Shown here piece by piece: positions 39,702 through 48,924 of a stretch of 64,000 bases of DNA (positions are counted from its first letter, which is position 1; each line of letters starts with the position of its first letter). The notes under the pieces were generated by a model, which saw only the letters and a list, made by a program, of their open reading frames with translations, was not told the origin of the DNA and made no database searches. The DNA comes from an uncultured Massilia sp. Lineage in GTDB: Bacteria; Pseudomonadota; Gammaproteobacteria; Burkholderiales; Burkholderiaceae_D. The DNA lies in contig NZ_CAJYEB010000041.1 of the NCBI RefSeq assembly GCF_913773735.1, forward strand, positions 124,001 through 188,000, read 5' to 3'. Both the position numbers and the translations under genes were made by a program.

Positions 39702-41027
39702 TCAGACGCCCTGCGGCGCCACCGGCACCTTCACCGGCCGCAGGACCTGGCCGTCCTCGTCCTGCACCGGCACGATGTCGCCATTGAGCACGCCGCGCGC
39801 CGTCTCGAGGTCGAGTTCCTTTTCCCAGCGCGCCACCACCAGCGCGGCGACGGCGTTGCCGATCAGGTTCGTGAGGGCGCGGATCTCGTTCATCAGGCGG
39901 TCCACGCCGATCACCAGCGCGATGCCGGCCACGGGCAGGATGTGGGTCGAGCCGAGCGTCGCGGCCAGCGCCACCAGCGCCGCGCCGGCCACGCCCGCGC
40001 CGCCCTTCGAGGTCAGCATCAGGATCGCCAGCAGGCCGAGCTGCTGCCACAGCGTCAGGTCGATGTTCAGGGCCTGGGCGATGAACAGCGAGGTCATGGT
40101 CAGATAAATGGCGGCGCCGTCCAGGTTGAACGAATAGCCGGTCGGCACCACCATGCCCACCACCGAGCGCGCCACGCCCAGGCGCTCGAGCTTGAGCATC
40201 AGCTGCGGCAGCACCGATTCGGTGCTGGCCGTGCCCAGCACGATGAAGATCTCCTCGCGCAGGTACTTGATGAGCTTCCACAGCGAGACGCCGGCCAGGC
40301 GCGCCATCGAACCGAGCACGAACGTGATGAACAGGATCGTGGTGGCGTAGTAGCAGGCGATCAGCATGGCCAGCTGCTGCAGCGTGCCGATGCCGAACTT
40401 GCCGACGGTGAAGGCCATCGCGCCGAACGCACCCAGCGGCGCCAGCTTCATCACGATGCCGACGATGCCCAGCAGGGCCTTGCCGAATTCGTCGACGATC
40501 TCGCGCGCCTTGTGGCCGCGCTCGCCCAGCATCGACAGGCTGACGCCGAACAGCACCGAGAACAGCAGCACCTGCAGCAGGTTGCCCTTGGCGAAGGCGT
40601 CGACCACCGAGGGCGGGATGATGCCCATGACGAACTGCAGCGTGGTCTGCGGGTGGGCCTTGTCGGCGATCGCCGCCACCGCGCCCTTGTCGAGCGAAGC
40701 GACGTCGGCGTTGATGCCGGCGCCAGGCTGCATGACGTTGGCGACGACCAGGCCGATGACCATCGCCACCGTGGTCACCACCTCGAAGTACAGCACCGCC
40801 TTGCCGCCCACGCGGCCGACCTTCTTGAGGCTTTCCATGCCGGCGATGCCGGACACGATGGTACAGAAGATGACCGGCGTGATCACCATCTTGATGCCGT
40901 TGATGAAGGCATCGCCGAGCGGCTTGAGGTCGACCGCGATGGCCGGATACACATGCCCGACCGCGACGCCGGCGATCAGGGCTACCACTACCTGGAAATA
41001 CAGACTGCGAAAAAGCGAGCTCCTCAT
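39702..41027 (-). CDS. dctA: C4-dicarboxylate:cation symporter DctA
   Basis: Inner-membrane Na+/H+-coupled dicarboxylate carrier of the DAACS family, 441 residues. MVITPVIFCTIVSGIAGM, SVLPQLMLKLERLGV (serine-rich-type hairpin), [19 protein letters not shown] and LTSKGGAGVAGAA are the family signatures. ATG 41027 has GGAGGAGA directly ahead; the earlier ATG at 41039 would put that site inside the coding region. It shares a promoter element with suyA, so it may import sulfolactate or a related C3/C4 acid. Its leader is about 250 bases. Confidence 0.94.
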   Translation of the reverse strand: MRSSLFRSLYFQVVVALIAGVAVGHVYPAIAVDLKPLGDAFINGIKMVITPVIFCTIVSGIAGMESLKKVGRVGGKAVLYFEVVTTVAMVIGLVVANVMQPGAGINADVASLDKGAVAAIADKAHPQTTLQFVMGIIPPSVVDAFAKGNLLQVLLFSVLFGVSLSMLGERGHKAREIVDEFGKALLGIVGIVMKLAPLGAFGAMAFTVGKFGIGTLQQLAMLIACYYATTILFITFVLGSMARLAGVSLWKLIKYLREEIFIVLGTASTESVLPQLMLKLERLGVARSVVGMVVPTGYSFNLDGAAIYLTMTSLFIAQALNIDLTLWQQLGLLAILMLTSKGGAGVAGAALVALAATLGSTHILPVAGIALVIGVDRLMNEIRALTNLIGNAVAALVVARWEKELDLETARGVLNGDIVPVQDEDGQVLRPVKVPVAPQGV

Positions 41028-41355
41028 GTTCTCCTCCATAGGCTGCTTCGATGGGTCCGTGCGGCGATGCCATCTCGGGATCCGCTTGTGCCGCGGGCAC
41101 GGAACACGCAGGACGGCACGGTGGCCGCTGCGCTGCTGGTCTGGCTGGATGCTGGGTACGGGACGCCGGGCGTGCGCTCAGCGGGAGTCTGGAAAAGGCC
41201 GGCGCCGGGCCGGTCGGTGGTGCAGCGCGAACTGGATCATGCTGGTCTCCTCGTGGGGTCGGGCCTCTGCGGGCCGTGGTTGATGCTAACGCAGCGTTTC
41301 TGCGACTGTCAAACAGATCATCTATATCATTTCTAAGTGGAAATACCTCCTTGTC
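41028..41355. other. 328-bp region between dctA and the yeiH-type gene
   Basis: Holds the dctA promoter near its far end and a GC-rich leader of about 250 bases. No coding frame has a ribosome-binding site, and I see no terminator for the upstream yeiH-type gene, so readthrough into dctA is possible. A long leader may be regulated. Confidence 0.7.
41283..41327 (-). promoter_or_regulatory. dctA promoter with element shared with suyA
   Basis: Reading the minus strand: ATATAGATGAT (41327-41317), TTGACA (41312-41307) and TAGCAT (41288-41283, spacer 18). Order and sequence match the suyA promoter. Outside this block the two upstream regions are unrelated. The flanks GAT-N7-ATC form a short inverted repeat around the 11-mer. 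Confidence 0.7.
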
Positions 41356-42411
41356 TTAGACGACGGCGGTCACGAAACGGTTGATGACGTAGCCGCCGCT
41401 CATCAGGAACAGGAACAGCACGCTGGCCAGCAGGATCGGCCGGGCGCCGGCCTGGCGCACGGCGCCGGCATGGGTGCGCAGGCCGAGGGCGGCCATCGCC
41501 ATCGCCAGCAGCACGGTGTCGACCTGCAGGATCGCGTCCACCGCAGCGGCCGGCAGCAGGTGCAGGGAATGCAGGCCGCTGGCGCCGACGAACAGCACGG
41601 CGAACCATGGAATCGCGATGCGGCCGCGCCGCGCGCCGTCCTGCGCCGCGCCCTCGGCGTCGCCCCGCGCGCCGGCCTCCTGCGCGGCGATGCGGCTGCC
41701 CAGGATGACCAGGAACGGCGCCAGCATCATCACCCGCAGCATCTTCTCGATGACGGCGGCCGACGCCGCCGCCTCGCTGACGGCGCGGCCGGCCACCACC
41801 ACCTGGGCGACTTCGTGGATCGTCGAGCCGGCGTACAGGCCGTAGGCGGTCTCGGACAGCCGCAGGTAGGGATACAGCAGCGGGTAGACGAACATCCCCA
41901 GCGTGCCGAAGATGACCACGGTGGCCACCGCCACCGACACCTTGTGCGCCTGGCCGCGCACCACCGGCTCGGTGGCCAGCACGGCGGCGGCGCCGCAGAT
42001 CGAGCTGCCGGCGCCGATCAGCATCGCGGTCTGGCGGTCCAGGCCGAACACCCGGGTGCCCAGTTGCACGGCGAGCATGAACGTGGCGCCGATCACCAGC
42101 ACGTCGATCAGCACGCCGGCCCAGCCGATCTGGCCGATGTCCTGGAAGGTGATGCGAAAACCGTACAGGACGATCCCCAGGCGCAGCAGCCGGGTCTTGG
42201 CGAATTCGACGCCGTCGGCGCTGAACGGCGCCAGCCGCGGGAACACCGTATTGCCCAGCGCGATGCCGAACAGGATGGCCAGCGTCAGCGCGCTCACGCC
42301 CAGCCGCTGCACGGCCGGCTGGCCGGCGCCCCATACCGCCAGCGCGGCGATCGCGCCCGCAAGCAGCAGGCCGCCGGCGAATCGGGTGGGACGGGCGGGT
42401 GTGCGATCCAT
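41356..42411 (-). CDS. yeiH: YeiH-type putative sulfate/sulfite exporter (PSE family)
   Basis: Polytopic inner-membrane protein of 351 residues with about ten helices. Family blocks are LRLGIVLYGFRITFQDI, LIGAGSSICGAAAVLA and YAGSTIHEVAQVVVAG (conserved Ser and His). The putative sulfate exporter family includes SuyZ-type proteins from sulfolactate degraders. AGGAGAA precedes ATG 42411; the frame is open 9 codons upstream. Divergent from a LysR gene, as yeiH is from yeiE in enterobacteria. A second anion exporter in the locus beside TauE. Confidence 0.88.
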   Translation of the reverse strand: MDRTPARPTRFAGGLLLAGAIAALAVWGAGQPAVQRLGVSALTLAILFGIALGNTVFPRLAPFSADGVEFAKTRLLRLGIVLYGFRITFQDIGQIGWAGVLIDVLVIGATFMLAVQLGTRVFGLDRQTAMLIGAGSSICGAAAVLATEPVVRGQAHKVSVAVATVVIFGTLGMFVYPLLYPYLRLSETAYGLYAGSTIHEVAQVVVAGRAVSEAAASAAVIEKMLRVMMLAPFLVILGSRIAAQEAGARGDAEGAAQDGARRGRIAIPWFAVLFVGASGLHSLHLLPAAAVDAILQVDTVLLAMAMAALGLRTHAGAVRQAGARPILLASVLFLFLMSGGYVINRFVTAVV

Positions 42412-42509
42412 GGGGTTCTCCTGTGTTGTCCAGTCCACAGGCTACGCGCGCCCAATCCATTATTAAAACGAGTTATATTGATATGATTAATCAGCATAAG
42501 TGATAAGCG

Positions 42510-43427
42510 ATGCTGCACACCACTCTCCGGCAGGTCGAAGTGTTCGTCGCCACGGCGCAGAAAGGCAGCGTGACGCAGGCCGCCGCCGCCATCGGCATGA
42601 CGCAGTCGGCGGCCAGCATGGCCCTGGCCGACTTCGAACGCCAGCTGGGCATCCTGCTGTTCGACCGCATCGGCAAGCGCCTGGCGCTGAACGGCGACGG
42701 CCGCGCGCTGTATCCGAAGGCGGTCGAGATGATCGAGCGCGCGCAGGAGATGGAACAGATGTTCCGCGGCGACGGCCGCGCCGTGGACCTGCGCCTGGGC
42801 GCCAGTTCCACCATCGGCAACTACCTGCTGCCGCGCCTGATCGGCCAGTTCCGGGCGCAGCGCCCCGGCAGCCGCCTCCGGCTCGACGTCGGCAATACCC
42901 AGCACGTCGTCAACGCCCTGCTGCACTTCGAGATCGACATCGGCTTCGTCGAGGGCCCCTGCCTGCACGAGGACATCGTGCCGATACCCTGGAGCGAGGA
43001 CCAGCTGGCGATCTGCACGCGCCCGGACGATCCGCTGGCCCGGCCCGGCGGCGCCGACGCCGACGCCCTGCGCCGCGCCGACTGGATCCTGCGCGAGCGC
43101 GGCTCGGGCACGCGCGAGGTCGTCGAACAGCTGCTCACGAGCCAGCTCGGCGAGATCCGCCTGGCGATGGAACTGGGCGGCACCGAGGCGATCAAGCGCG
43201 CCGTCGAGAGCGGCCTGGGGATCTCCTGCATGTCGATGACGGCGCTGGCCGGCGCCATCGAACGCGGCAACCTGGTGGCGCTCCCGACGCCGTTCCTGTC
43301 GCTGACGCGCACGCTGCACATCCTGCTGCACCGCGACAAGCACCGCACCGAAGGCATCGACGCCTTCCTGGCGCTGTGCGCGCAGGCGCGCACGGGCGCC
43401 GCCGCGCCGAAGAATTCAACTGGATGA
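42510..43427 (+). CDS. LysR-family transcriptional regulator (CysB/YeiE-like)
   Basis: 305 residues. N-terminal winged helix at 1-60 (TLRQVEVFVATAQKGSVTQA, GMTQSAASMALADFERQLG) and a substrate-binding domain to about 295 (LRLGASSTIGNYLLPRLIG). Divergent from the yeiH-type exporter with 98 bp between. That gap holds the AT-rich stretch TTATATTGATATGATTAATC, a likely LysR operator. The arrangement copies yeiE-yeiH, where YeiE responds to sulfite. Confidence 0.92.
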   Translation: MLHTTLRQVEVFVATAQKGSVTQAAAAIGMTQSAASMALADFERQLGILLFDRIGKRLALNGDGRALYPKAVEMIERAQEMEQMFRGDGRAVDLRLGASSTIGNYLLPRLIGQFRAQRPGSRLRLDVGNTQHVVNALLHFEIDIGFVEGPCLHEDIVPIPWSEDQLAICTRPDDPLARPGGADADALRRADWILRERGSGTREVVEQLLTSQLGEIRLAMELGGTEAIKRAVESGLGISCMSMTALAGAIERGNLVALPTPFLSLTRTLHILLHRDKHRTEGIDAFLALCAQARTGAAAPKNSTG

Positions 43428-43506
43428 TCTGGATGAATCAGCCGCAAGGGACGCGTATTTGCTATGATGTCCACCTCGGCCCCGCCACTTCCCGCACACA
43501 TCCATC

Positions 43507-44277
43507 ATGCACCAGGTCTTCCGCTCCGACGTCGCCCTCGGCCTCCCCCTGTACCGCGAGGTCAAGCACAAGCTGATGGAAGCGCTGCGCGACGGCGAAT
43601 GGAAGCCGGGCGAGATGATCCCGGCCGAGAAGCGCCTGTGCGAACGCTTCGGCGTCAGCGTGGGCACGCTGCGCAAGGCGGTGGACGAGATGACCGCCGA
43701 GCACATCCTGATCCGCCACCAGGGCCGCGGCACCTTCGTCGCCTCGCACAGCCAGGACCGCTACATGTTCGGCTTCTTCCACATCTGCCCCAAGACCGGG
43801 CAGAAGGAATACCCGCAGGTCGAGTTCGTGGCAATGACGCGCGAAAAGGCCGACGCCGACAGCGCCAGGCGCCTGGGCCTGGGCCGCGGCGCGAAGGTCG
43901 TGCGCATCCTGAACCGCCTGAGCCTGGGCGGGCGCGCCGTCATCGTCGACGACATCCTGCTGCCGGAACGCTTCTTCGGCGCCATGACCGAGGAACAGGT
44001 GCGCGAACGCCGCACCACCCTGTACCAGCTCTACCAGGACGGCTTCGACATCGCCGTGCTGCGCACCGAGGAACGGCTGGACGCGCTCGGCGCCGACGCC
44101 CGCATCGCCGCCCTGCTCGGCATCGCCGCAGGCACGCCGCTGCTGCACATCGTGCGCCGCGCCCTGACCTTCCGCGACGAGGCGGTCGAGTTGCGCCACT
44201 CGTGGGTGCTGAGCACCGACCACGAATACGTCGTGGGGGAGGATGCGCAGCGGCGGCCGGGCGGCGCTGGCGAATAA
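43507..44277 (+). CDS. GntR-family regulator, HutC/UTRA subfamily
   Basis: 256 residues. Winged helix at about 10-75 (LPLYREVKHKLMEALRDGEW, RLCERFGVSVGTLRKAVDEM, RGTFVA) and a UTRA effector domain at about 95-245. A TATGAT box at 43463-43468 precedes the gene. It is the closest candidate to bind the ATATAGATGAT sites ahead of suyA and dctA. Its small-molecule ligand is unknown; sulfolactate is a guess. It lies on the same strand as the LysR gene, 79 bp away. Confidence 0.92.
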   Translation: MHQVFRSDVALGLPLYREVKHKLMEALRDGEWKPGEMIPAEKRLCERFGVSVGTLRKAVDEMTAEHILIRHQGRGTFVASHSQDRYMFGFFHICPKTGQKEYPQVEFVAMTREKADADSARRLGLGRGAKVVRILNRLSLGGRAVIVDDILLPERFFGAMTEEQVRERRTTLYQLYQDGFDIAVLRTEERLDALGADARIAALLGIAAGTPLLHIVRRALTFRDEAVELRHSWVLSTDHEYVVGEDAQRRPGGAGE

Positions 44278-44311
44278 GCCAGGGGCTGACATAGGATCGT
44301 TGGCAGCAGAG

Positions 44312-44400
44312 CCGTCGTCCCGGCGCAGGCCGGGACCCAATTTTCGAGCGCTGCCGTGATGCCTGCCAATTGGACCCCGGCCTGCGCCGGGGCGACGGCC
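44312..44400. repeat. Family D long inverted repeat (CCGGCGCAGGCCGG)
   Basis: Imperfect arms of about 30 bases (GCCGTCGTCCCGGCGCAGG and its inverse) around a variable 30-base centre. Located between convergent gntR and the ABC ATPase gene. Copies: 52880-52964, 54701-54790, 61250-61335. Confidence 0.9.
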
Positions 44401-44435
44401 TTGCTGCTCACGATTCTGTTTCGGTCAGATAGACC

Positions 44436-45161
<726 letters not shown>

Positions 45162-45241
45162 CGGTACATCATCCGTAAACATTTGTAGGAGCGGCGCCCG
45201 GCGCGCCGTATTGTCGCTTATTTACGGCCGTTCCGGCGTGC

Positions 45242-45315
45242 TTGACAGCACTTGCAACCGCAAGGATACTGCGGGACTTGTCAATATTGTCAGCATCACG
45301 GCGCTCGCGTACGAT
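45242..45315 (+). promoter_or_regulatory. Two candidate promoters of the second dicarboxylate symporter
   Basis: TTGACA (45242-45247), 17 bases, GATACT (45265-45270); and TTGTCA (45287-45292), 17 bases, TACGAT (45310-45315). The second overlaps the near-palindrome TGTCAATATTGTCA, a possible operator. Leaders would be 140 and 100 bases. Confidence 0.5.
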
Positions 45316-45419
45316 CGACCGATTTTGCCCGAGTTTCAGCCCGAATCCAGTCCAGGACTCGCCGGCGCAGGACGGACGATCTCTTCCTGGCCGCCACGCC
45401 GTCATCACAGAGGAAGCCA

Positions 45420-46691
45420 ATGAACAAACGAAACCGCCTGACTACGTACATCCTCGTGGGCCTCGCGCTGGGCATCGCCGTCGGCTACGCCGCCAACGTC
45501 GGCCTGGCCGACCCGTCGGGCTTCGCCGACAATATGTCCTTGATCACGACGCTGTTCCTCCGCCTGATCAAGATGATCATCGCCCCGCTGGTGTTCTCGA
45601 CGCTGGTGGTCGGCATCGCCAAGATGGGCGACGCCAAGGAAGTCGGCCGCATCGGCGTCAAGGCGCTGGGCTGGTTCGTGATCGCCTCGATCCTGTCGCT
45701 GACGCTGGGCCTGGTCCTGGTGAACCTGTTCCGCCCGGGCGACGCGATGGCGCTGGCCGGCAACCTGCCGTCGGCGTCCGCCTCGTCGGGCATCGCCACC
45801 ACCGGCCTGACGCTGAAGGACTTCATCACCCACCTGGTGCCGACCTCGATCGCCGACGGCATGGCCAAGAACGAGATCCTGCAGATCGTGATCTTCTCGA
45901 TCTTCTTCGGCACCGGCGCCGCCGCCGTGGGCGCACGCGCCACCCCGCTGATCGACGCCATCGACGGCGCCGCCCACGTGATGCTGAAGGTGACCGGCTA
46001 CGTGATGAACTTCGCGCCGGTCGCCGTGTTCGCGGCCGTGGCCGGCGTGATCGCCAAGAGCGGCGTCGGCGTGCTGGTGACCTACGGCGTGTTCATGGGC
46101 GAGTTCTACCTCGGCATCGCGCTCCTGTGGCTGATCCTGATCGGCATCGGCATCCTGTTCGTCGGCCCGCGCCTGCTGCGCCTGATCGCCGAACTGCGCG
46201 AACCGACCATCCTGGCCTTCACCTGCGCCTCGTCGGAAGCGGCGTTCCCGAAGACCCTGGAAGGCCTGGAGCGCTTCGGCGTGAAGAACCGCCTGGCCGC
46301 CTTCGTGCTGCCGATCGGGTACTCGTTCAACCTGGACGGCTCGATGATGTACTGCACCTTCGCCACCATCTTCATCGCCCAGGCCTACGGCATCGAGGTG
46401 CCGCTGTCGACCCAGCTGACCATGATGCTGGTGCTGATGCTGACCTCGAAGGGCATGGCCGGCGTGCCGCGCGCCTCGCTGGTCGTCATCGCCGCCACGC
46501 TGAACCAGTTCCACATCCCGGAAGCCGGCCTGCTCCTGCTGCTGGGCATCGACCACTTCCTGGACATGGGCCGCTCGGCCACCAACGTGATCGGCAACGG
46601 CATCGCCACCGCCGTGGTGGCGAAGTGGGAGGGCGAGCTGACCGACCCCACGGCGCCCGACAAGGATATCTCGACGGCGCCGCTGCGCTGA
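45420..46691 (+). CDS. Dicarboxylate/amino acid:cation symporter (DAACS family)
   Basis: 423-residue sodium or proton-coupled carrier, paralogous to the DctA at 39.7 kb. Signatures: [35 protein letters not shown] (serine-rich hairpin), [18 protein letters not shown] and [22 protein letters not shown] precedes ATG 45420. Next to a periplasmic asparaginase it may take up the aspartate produced. A strong terminator follows. Confidence 0.93.
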   Translation: MNKRNRLTTYILVGLALGIAVGYAANVGLADPSGFADNMSLITTLFLRLIKMIIAPLVFSTLVVGIAKMGDAKEVGRIGVKALGWFVIASILSLTLGLVLVNLFRPGDAMALAGNLPSASASSGIATTGLTLKDFITHLVPTSIADGMAKNEILQIVIFSIFFGTGAAAVGARATPLIDAIDGAAHVMLKVTGYVMNFAPVAVFAAVAGVIAKSGVGVLVTYGVFMGEFYLGIALLWLILIGIGILFVGPRLLRLIAELREPTILAFTCASSEAAFPKTLEGLERFGVKNRLAAFVLPIGYSFNLDGSMMYCTFATIFIAQAYGIEVPLSTQLTMMLVLMLTSKGMAGVPRASLVVIAATLNQFHIPEAGLLLLLGIDHFLDMGRSATNVIGNGIATAVVAKWEGELTDPTAPDKDISTAPLR

Positions 46692-46710
46692 ACCGGCGCC
46701 CCGCCCGTCA

Positions 46711-46740
46711 AGGCTTTCCCTCGCCGGAAAGCCTTTTTTG
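46711..46740 (+). terminator. Intrinsic terminator after the symporter gene
   Basis: AAGGCTTTCC, 6-base loop, GGAAAGCCTT then a T-run: a 10-bp perfect stem. It separates the symporter from the asparaginase gene, which begins only 28 bases later. Confidence 0.93.
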
Positions 46741-46767
46741 TTTCAGCCGTCAACTTTGGAGAACTGC

Positions 46768-47850
46768 ATGTCGTACCTGAAATCCGCCCGCGCGCTGCTC
46801 GCCCTGTTCGGGCTGGTGGCCGCCATGGCCGCCGCCCAGGCCCAGACCGCCGCGGGCAAGCTGCCCAACGTGACCATCCTCGCCACCGGCGGCACCATCG
46901 CCGGCAGCGGCGCCACCACCACCACCACGGTCGGCTACACCGCCGCCACCGTCGGCGTCGACGCCCTGATCAAGGCCGTGCCGGAACTGCAGAAGGTCGC
47001 CCACGTGAGCGGCGAGCAGGTCTTCCAGATCGCCAGCGAAAACATGGGCAACGACAACTGGCTGGTGCTGGCCAGGCGCGTCAACGCGCTGCTCGCCAGG
47101 CCGGACGTGGACGGCATCGTGATCACCCATGGCACCGACACGATCGAGGAAACCGCCTACTTCCTGAACCTGGTCGTCAAGAGCAGGAAGCCGGTGGTGG
47201 TGGTCGGCGCGATGCGCCCGTCGACCGCGATCTCGGCCGACGGCCCCATCAACCTGTACAACGCCGTGCTGACGGCCGGCAGCCAGGACGCGGTCGGCAA
47301 GGGCGTGCTGGTGGTGATGAACGACCAGATCAACGCCGCGCGCGAAGTCACCAAGACCAACACCACGACCACCGACACGTTCAAGTCGCCGGAGCTGGGC
47401 ATGCTGGGCTACATCGTCGACAACAAGCCGCACTTCTACCGCGCCTCCACGCGCAAGCACACGGTCGACACCGAGTTCGACGTCAGCAAGCTGGACACCC
47501 TGCCCCAGGTCGACATCGCCTATGCCTACGCCAACGTCGGCCCGGCGGCGGTGAACGCGCTGGTCGCCGCCGGCGCCAGGGGCCTGGTCCACGCCGGCGT
47601 GGGCGACGGCAGCCTGCCGGCCAAGGTGCGCCCGGCGTTATCCAGCGCGCGCGAGAAGGGCGTGGTCATCGTGCGCGCCAGCCGCGTCGGCCAGGGCATC
47701 GTGGCGCGCAACGGCGAGGCCAACGACGACCAGCTGGACTTCGTGGTGGCCGATACCCTGAATCCGCAGAAGGCGCGCATCCTCCTGATGCTGGCGCTGA
47801 CCAGGACCGGCAGCACCAAGGAAATTCAGAGGATGTTCTATACGTATTGA
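46768..47850 (+). CDS. ansB: Type II L-asparaginase (periplasmic)
   Basis: Hydrolyses asparagine (and often glutamine) to the acid plus ammonia in the periplasm. It has 360 residues including a signal peptide (MSYLKSARALLALFGLVAAM, cut after AQAQ). The two catalytic threonines are in ILATGGTIAGSG and ITHGTDTIEETAYF, with the conserved Asp-Lys pair further on (AMRPSTAISADGPINLYNAV). GGAG precedes the ATG. The tail EIQRMFYTY is typical of the family. The promoter must lie in the short gap or be read through the terminator. Confidence 0.95.
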   Translation: MSYLKSARALLALFGLVAAMAAAQAQTAAGKLPNVTILATGGTIAGSGATTTTTVGYTAATVGVDALIKAVPELQKVAHVSGEQVFQIASENMGNDNWLVLARRVNALLARPDVDGIVITHGTDTIEETAYFLNLVVKSRKPVVVVGAMRPSTAISADGPINLYNAVLTAGSQDAVGKGVLVVMNDQINAAREVTKTNTTTTDTFKSPELGMLGYIVDNKPHFYRASTRKHTVDTEFDVSKLDTLPQVDIAYAYANVGPAAVNALVAAGARGLVHAGVGDGSLPAKVRPALSSAREKGVVIVRASRVGQGIVARNGEANDDQLDFVVADTLNPQKARILLMLALTRTGSTKEIQRMFYTY

Positions 47851-47890
47851 TGGAGGTGGCATGTCCACCCTGCGATGACGCGGCGTTCCC

Positions 47891-48000
47891 TGTAGGGTGG
47901 ACGGGTTTCCCGTCCACGCGTCCAACGAACGCCTGCATGCCACATTATCGGCAGCATCGACGCCGCCTGGACGCGTGGACGGCAGAGCCGTCCACCCTAC
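47891..48000. repeat. Family B palindromes, inverted pair
   Basis: TGTAGGGTGGACGGG...CCCGTCCACGCG at about 47891-47921 and the reverse orientation at about 47969-48000 (GCGTGGACGGC...GCCGTCCACCCTAC). Same organisation as the pair at 39.6 kb. A partial extra copy (GGTGGCATGTCCACC) lies at 47856. Confidence 0.9.
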
Positions 48001-48002
48001 GA

Positions 48003-48029
48003 AAGGCCGCGCAGATCCCGGCCTTTTTT
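48003..48029 (+). terminator. Intrinsic terminator of ansB
   Basis: AAGGCCG, 9-base loop, CGGCCTT followed by a T-run. It ends at the convergent Kdo hydroxylase stop codon. Confidence 0.85.
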
Positions 48030-48910
48030 CACACCAGCGCATGCCCCCGCAGCCGCGTCAGGATCGCCAGCGGACTGGCCTGCTTGTCGTACTGCTGCAT
48101 CGGCGACAGCTGCAGCGTGTGTTCCATCATGTACTGGCCCGACATCACCGCGTGCGAGGCCTGGTCCGAGAAGCATACCCAGGCGCAGCCCGGCGGGAAG
48201 CCGAAGGTCACTTGCGGCGCGTTCTTCTGGTAGTCCAGGTCGGCCTTCATGGCGTCGTGCAGCTGCAGCATCAGGTGGTCGTATTCGCTGCGCAGCGACT
48301 TGGTCACGCCCAGCGCGTCCAGGACCCTGGCCTGCCAGCGCACGTACGGCTTCACGCGCGGCAGGAAGCGCTTCGCCACGTCCTCGAACGGCTCGCCCAC
48401 GCGCCACACGCGCGGCGCGCCTTCCTGGTTGACGTTGGTGAAGATGCGCAGCAGGCGCTCGCCGCGGTTCGGGCGCGACGGGAAGGCGTCGACGTGCATG
48501 CGGCGGTCGTCGGCGCGCCAGGACTGCACGCGGTTCTGCACCACCGACGGGCGAAAGCTCGTGGCGCCGCGGCGCAGGTGCTCGCCGTAGCGCGGCACCA
48601 GGTTGCCGACCAGCGCCTCGGCCTCGGCGCGGAACCTGCCGATCATGCCGGCCGCCAGCGCCTTCGTGGCATCGTCGCCGACGACGCCCTTCAGGTCGCC
48701 GTCCGCCGACAGGCTGATGTTGCGTATCTTCGGGTCGCGGATGTCTTCGCGGAACAGCGCCAGCTCTTCCTTCTGCGGCGCGAAACCGGCCTTGCCGTAG
48801 CTGCCGAAGTCGGGGAAGTACAGCACCTTGCCCGCTTCCAGCGCGGCGATCCAGGCCGGATTGCCATGGCCGACGTCGGCCATGTCGATCTCGACGATCT
48901 GCTTGTCCAT
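48029..48910 (-). CDS. kdoO: Kdo hydroxylase family protein
   Basis: Probable Fe(II)/2-oxoglutarate-dependent dioxygenase that hydroxylates the outer Kdo sugar of lipopolysaccharide. It has 293 residues. The iron-binding His-x-Asp is in RRMHVDAFPSRPNRGERLL, and a later His is in CFSDQASHAVMSGQYMMEH. Blocks FREDIRDPKIRNISLS and RPSVVQNRVQSWRADDRR are typical of KdoO. It follows the ABC exporter by 14 bases and is probably cotranscribed. With PagL it is one of two lipid A/core-modifying enzymes in the window. Confidence 0.88.
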   Translation of the reverse strand: MDKQIVEIDMADVGHGNPAWIAALEAGKVLYFPDFGSYGKAGFAPQKEELALFREDIRDPKIRNISLSADGDLKGVVGDDATKALAAGMIGRFRAEAEALVGNLVPRYGEHLRRGATSFRPSVVQNRVQSWRADDRRMHVDAFPSRPNRGERLLRIFTNVNQEGAPRVWRVGEPFEDVAKRFLPRVKPYVRWQARVLDALGVTKSLRSEYDHLMLQLHDAMKADLDYQKNAPQVTFGFPPGCAWVCFSDQASHAVMSGQYMMEHTLQLSPMQQYDKQASPLAILTRLRGHALV

Positions 48911-48924
48911 ATTCTCTTGGTTTC

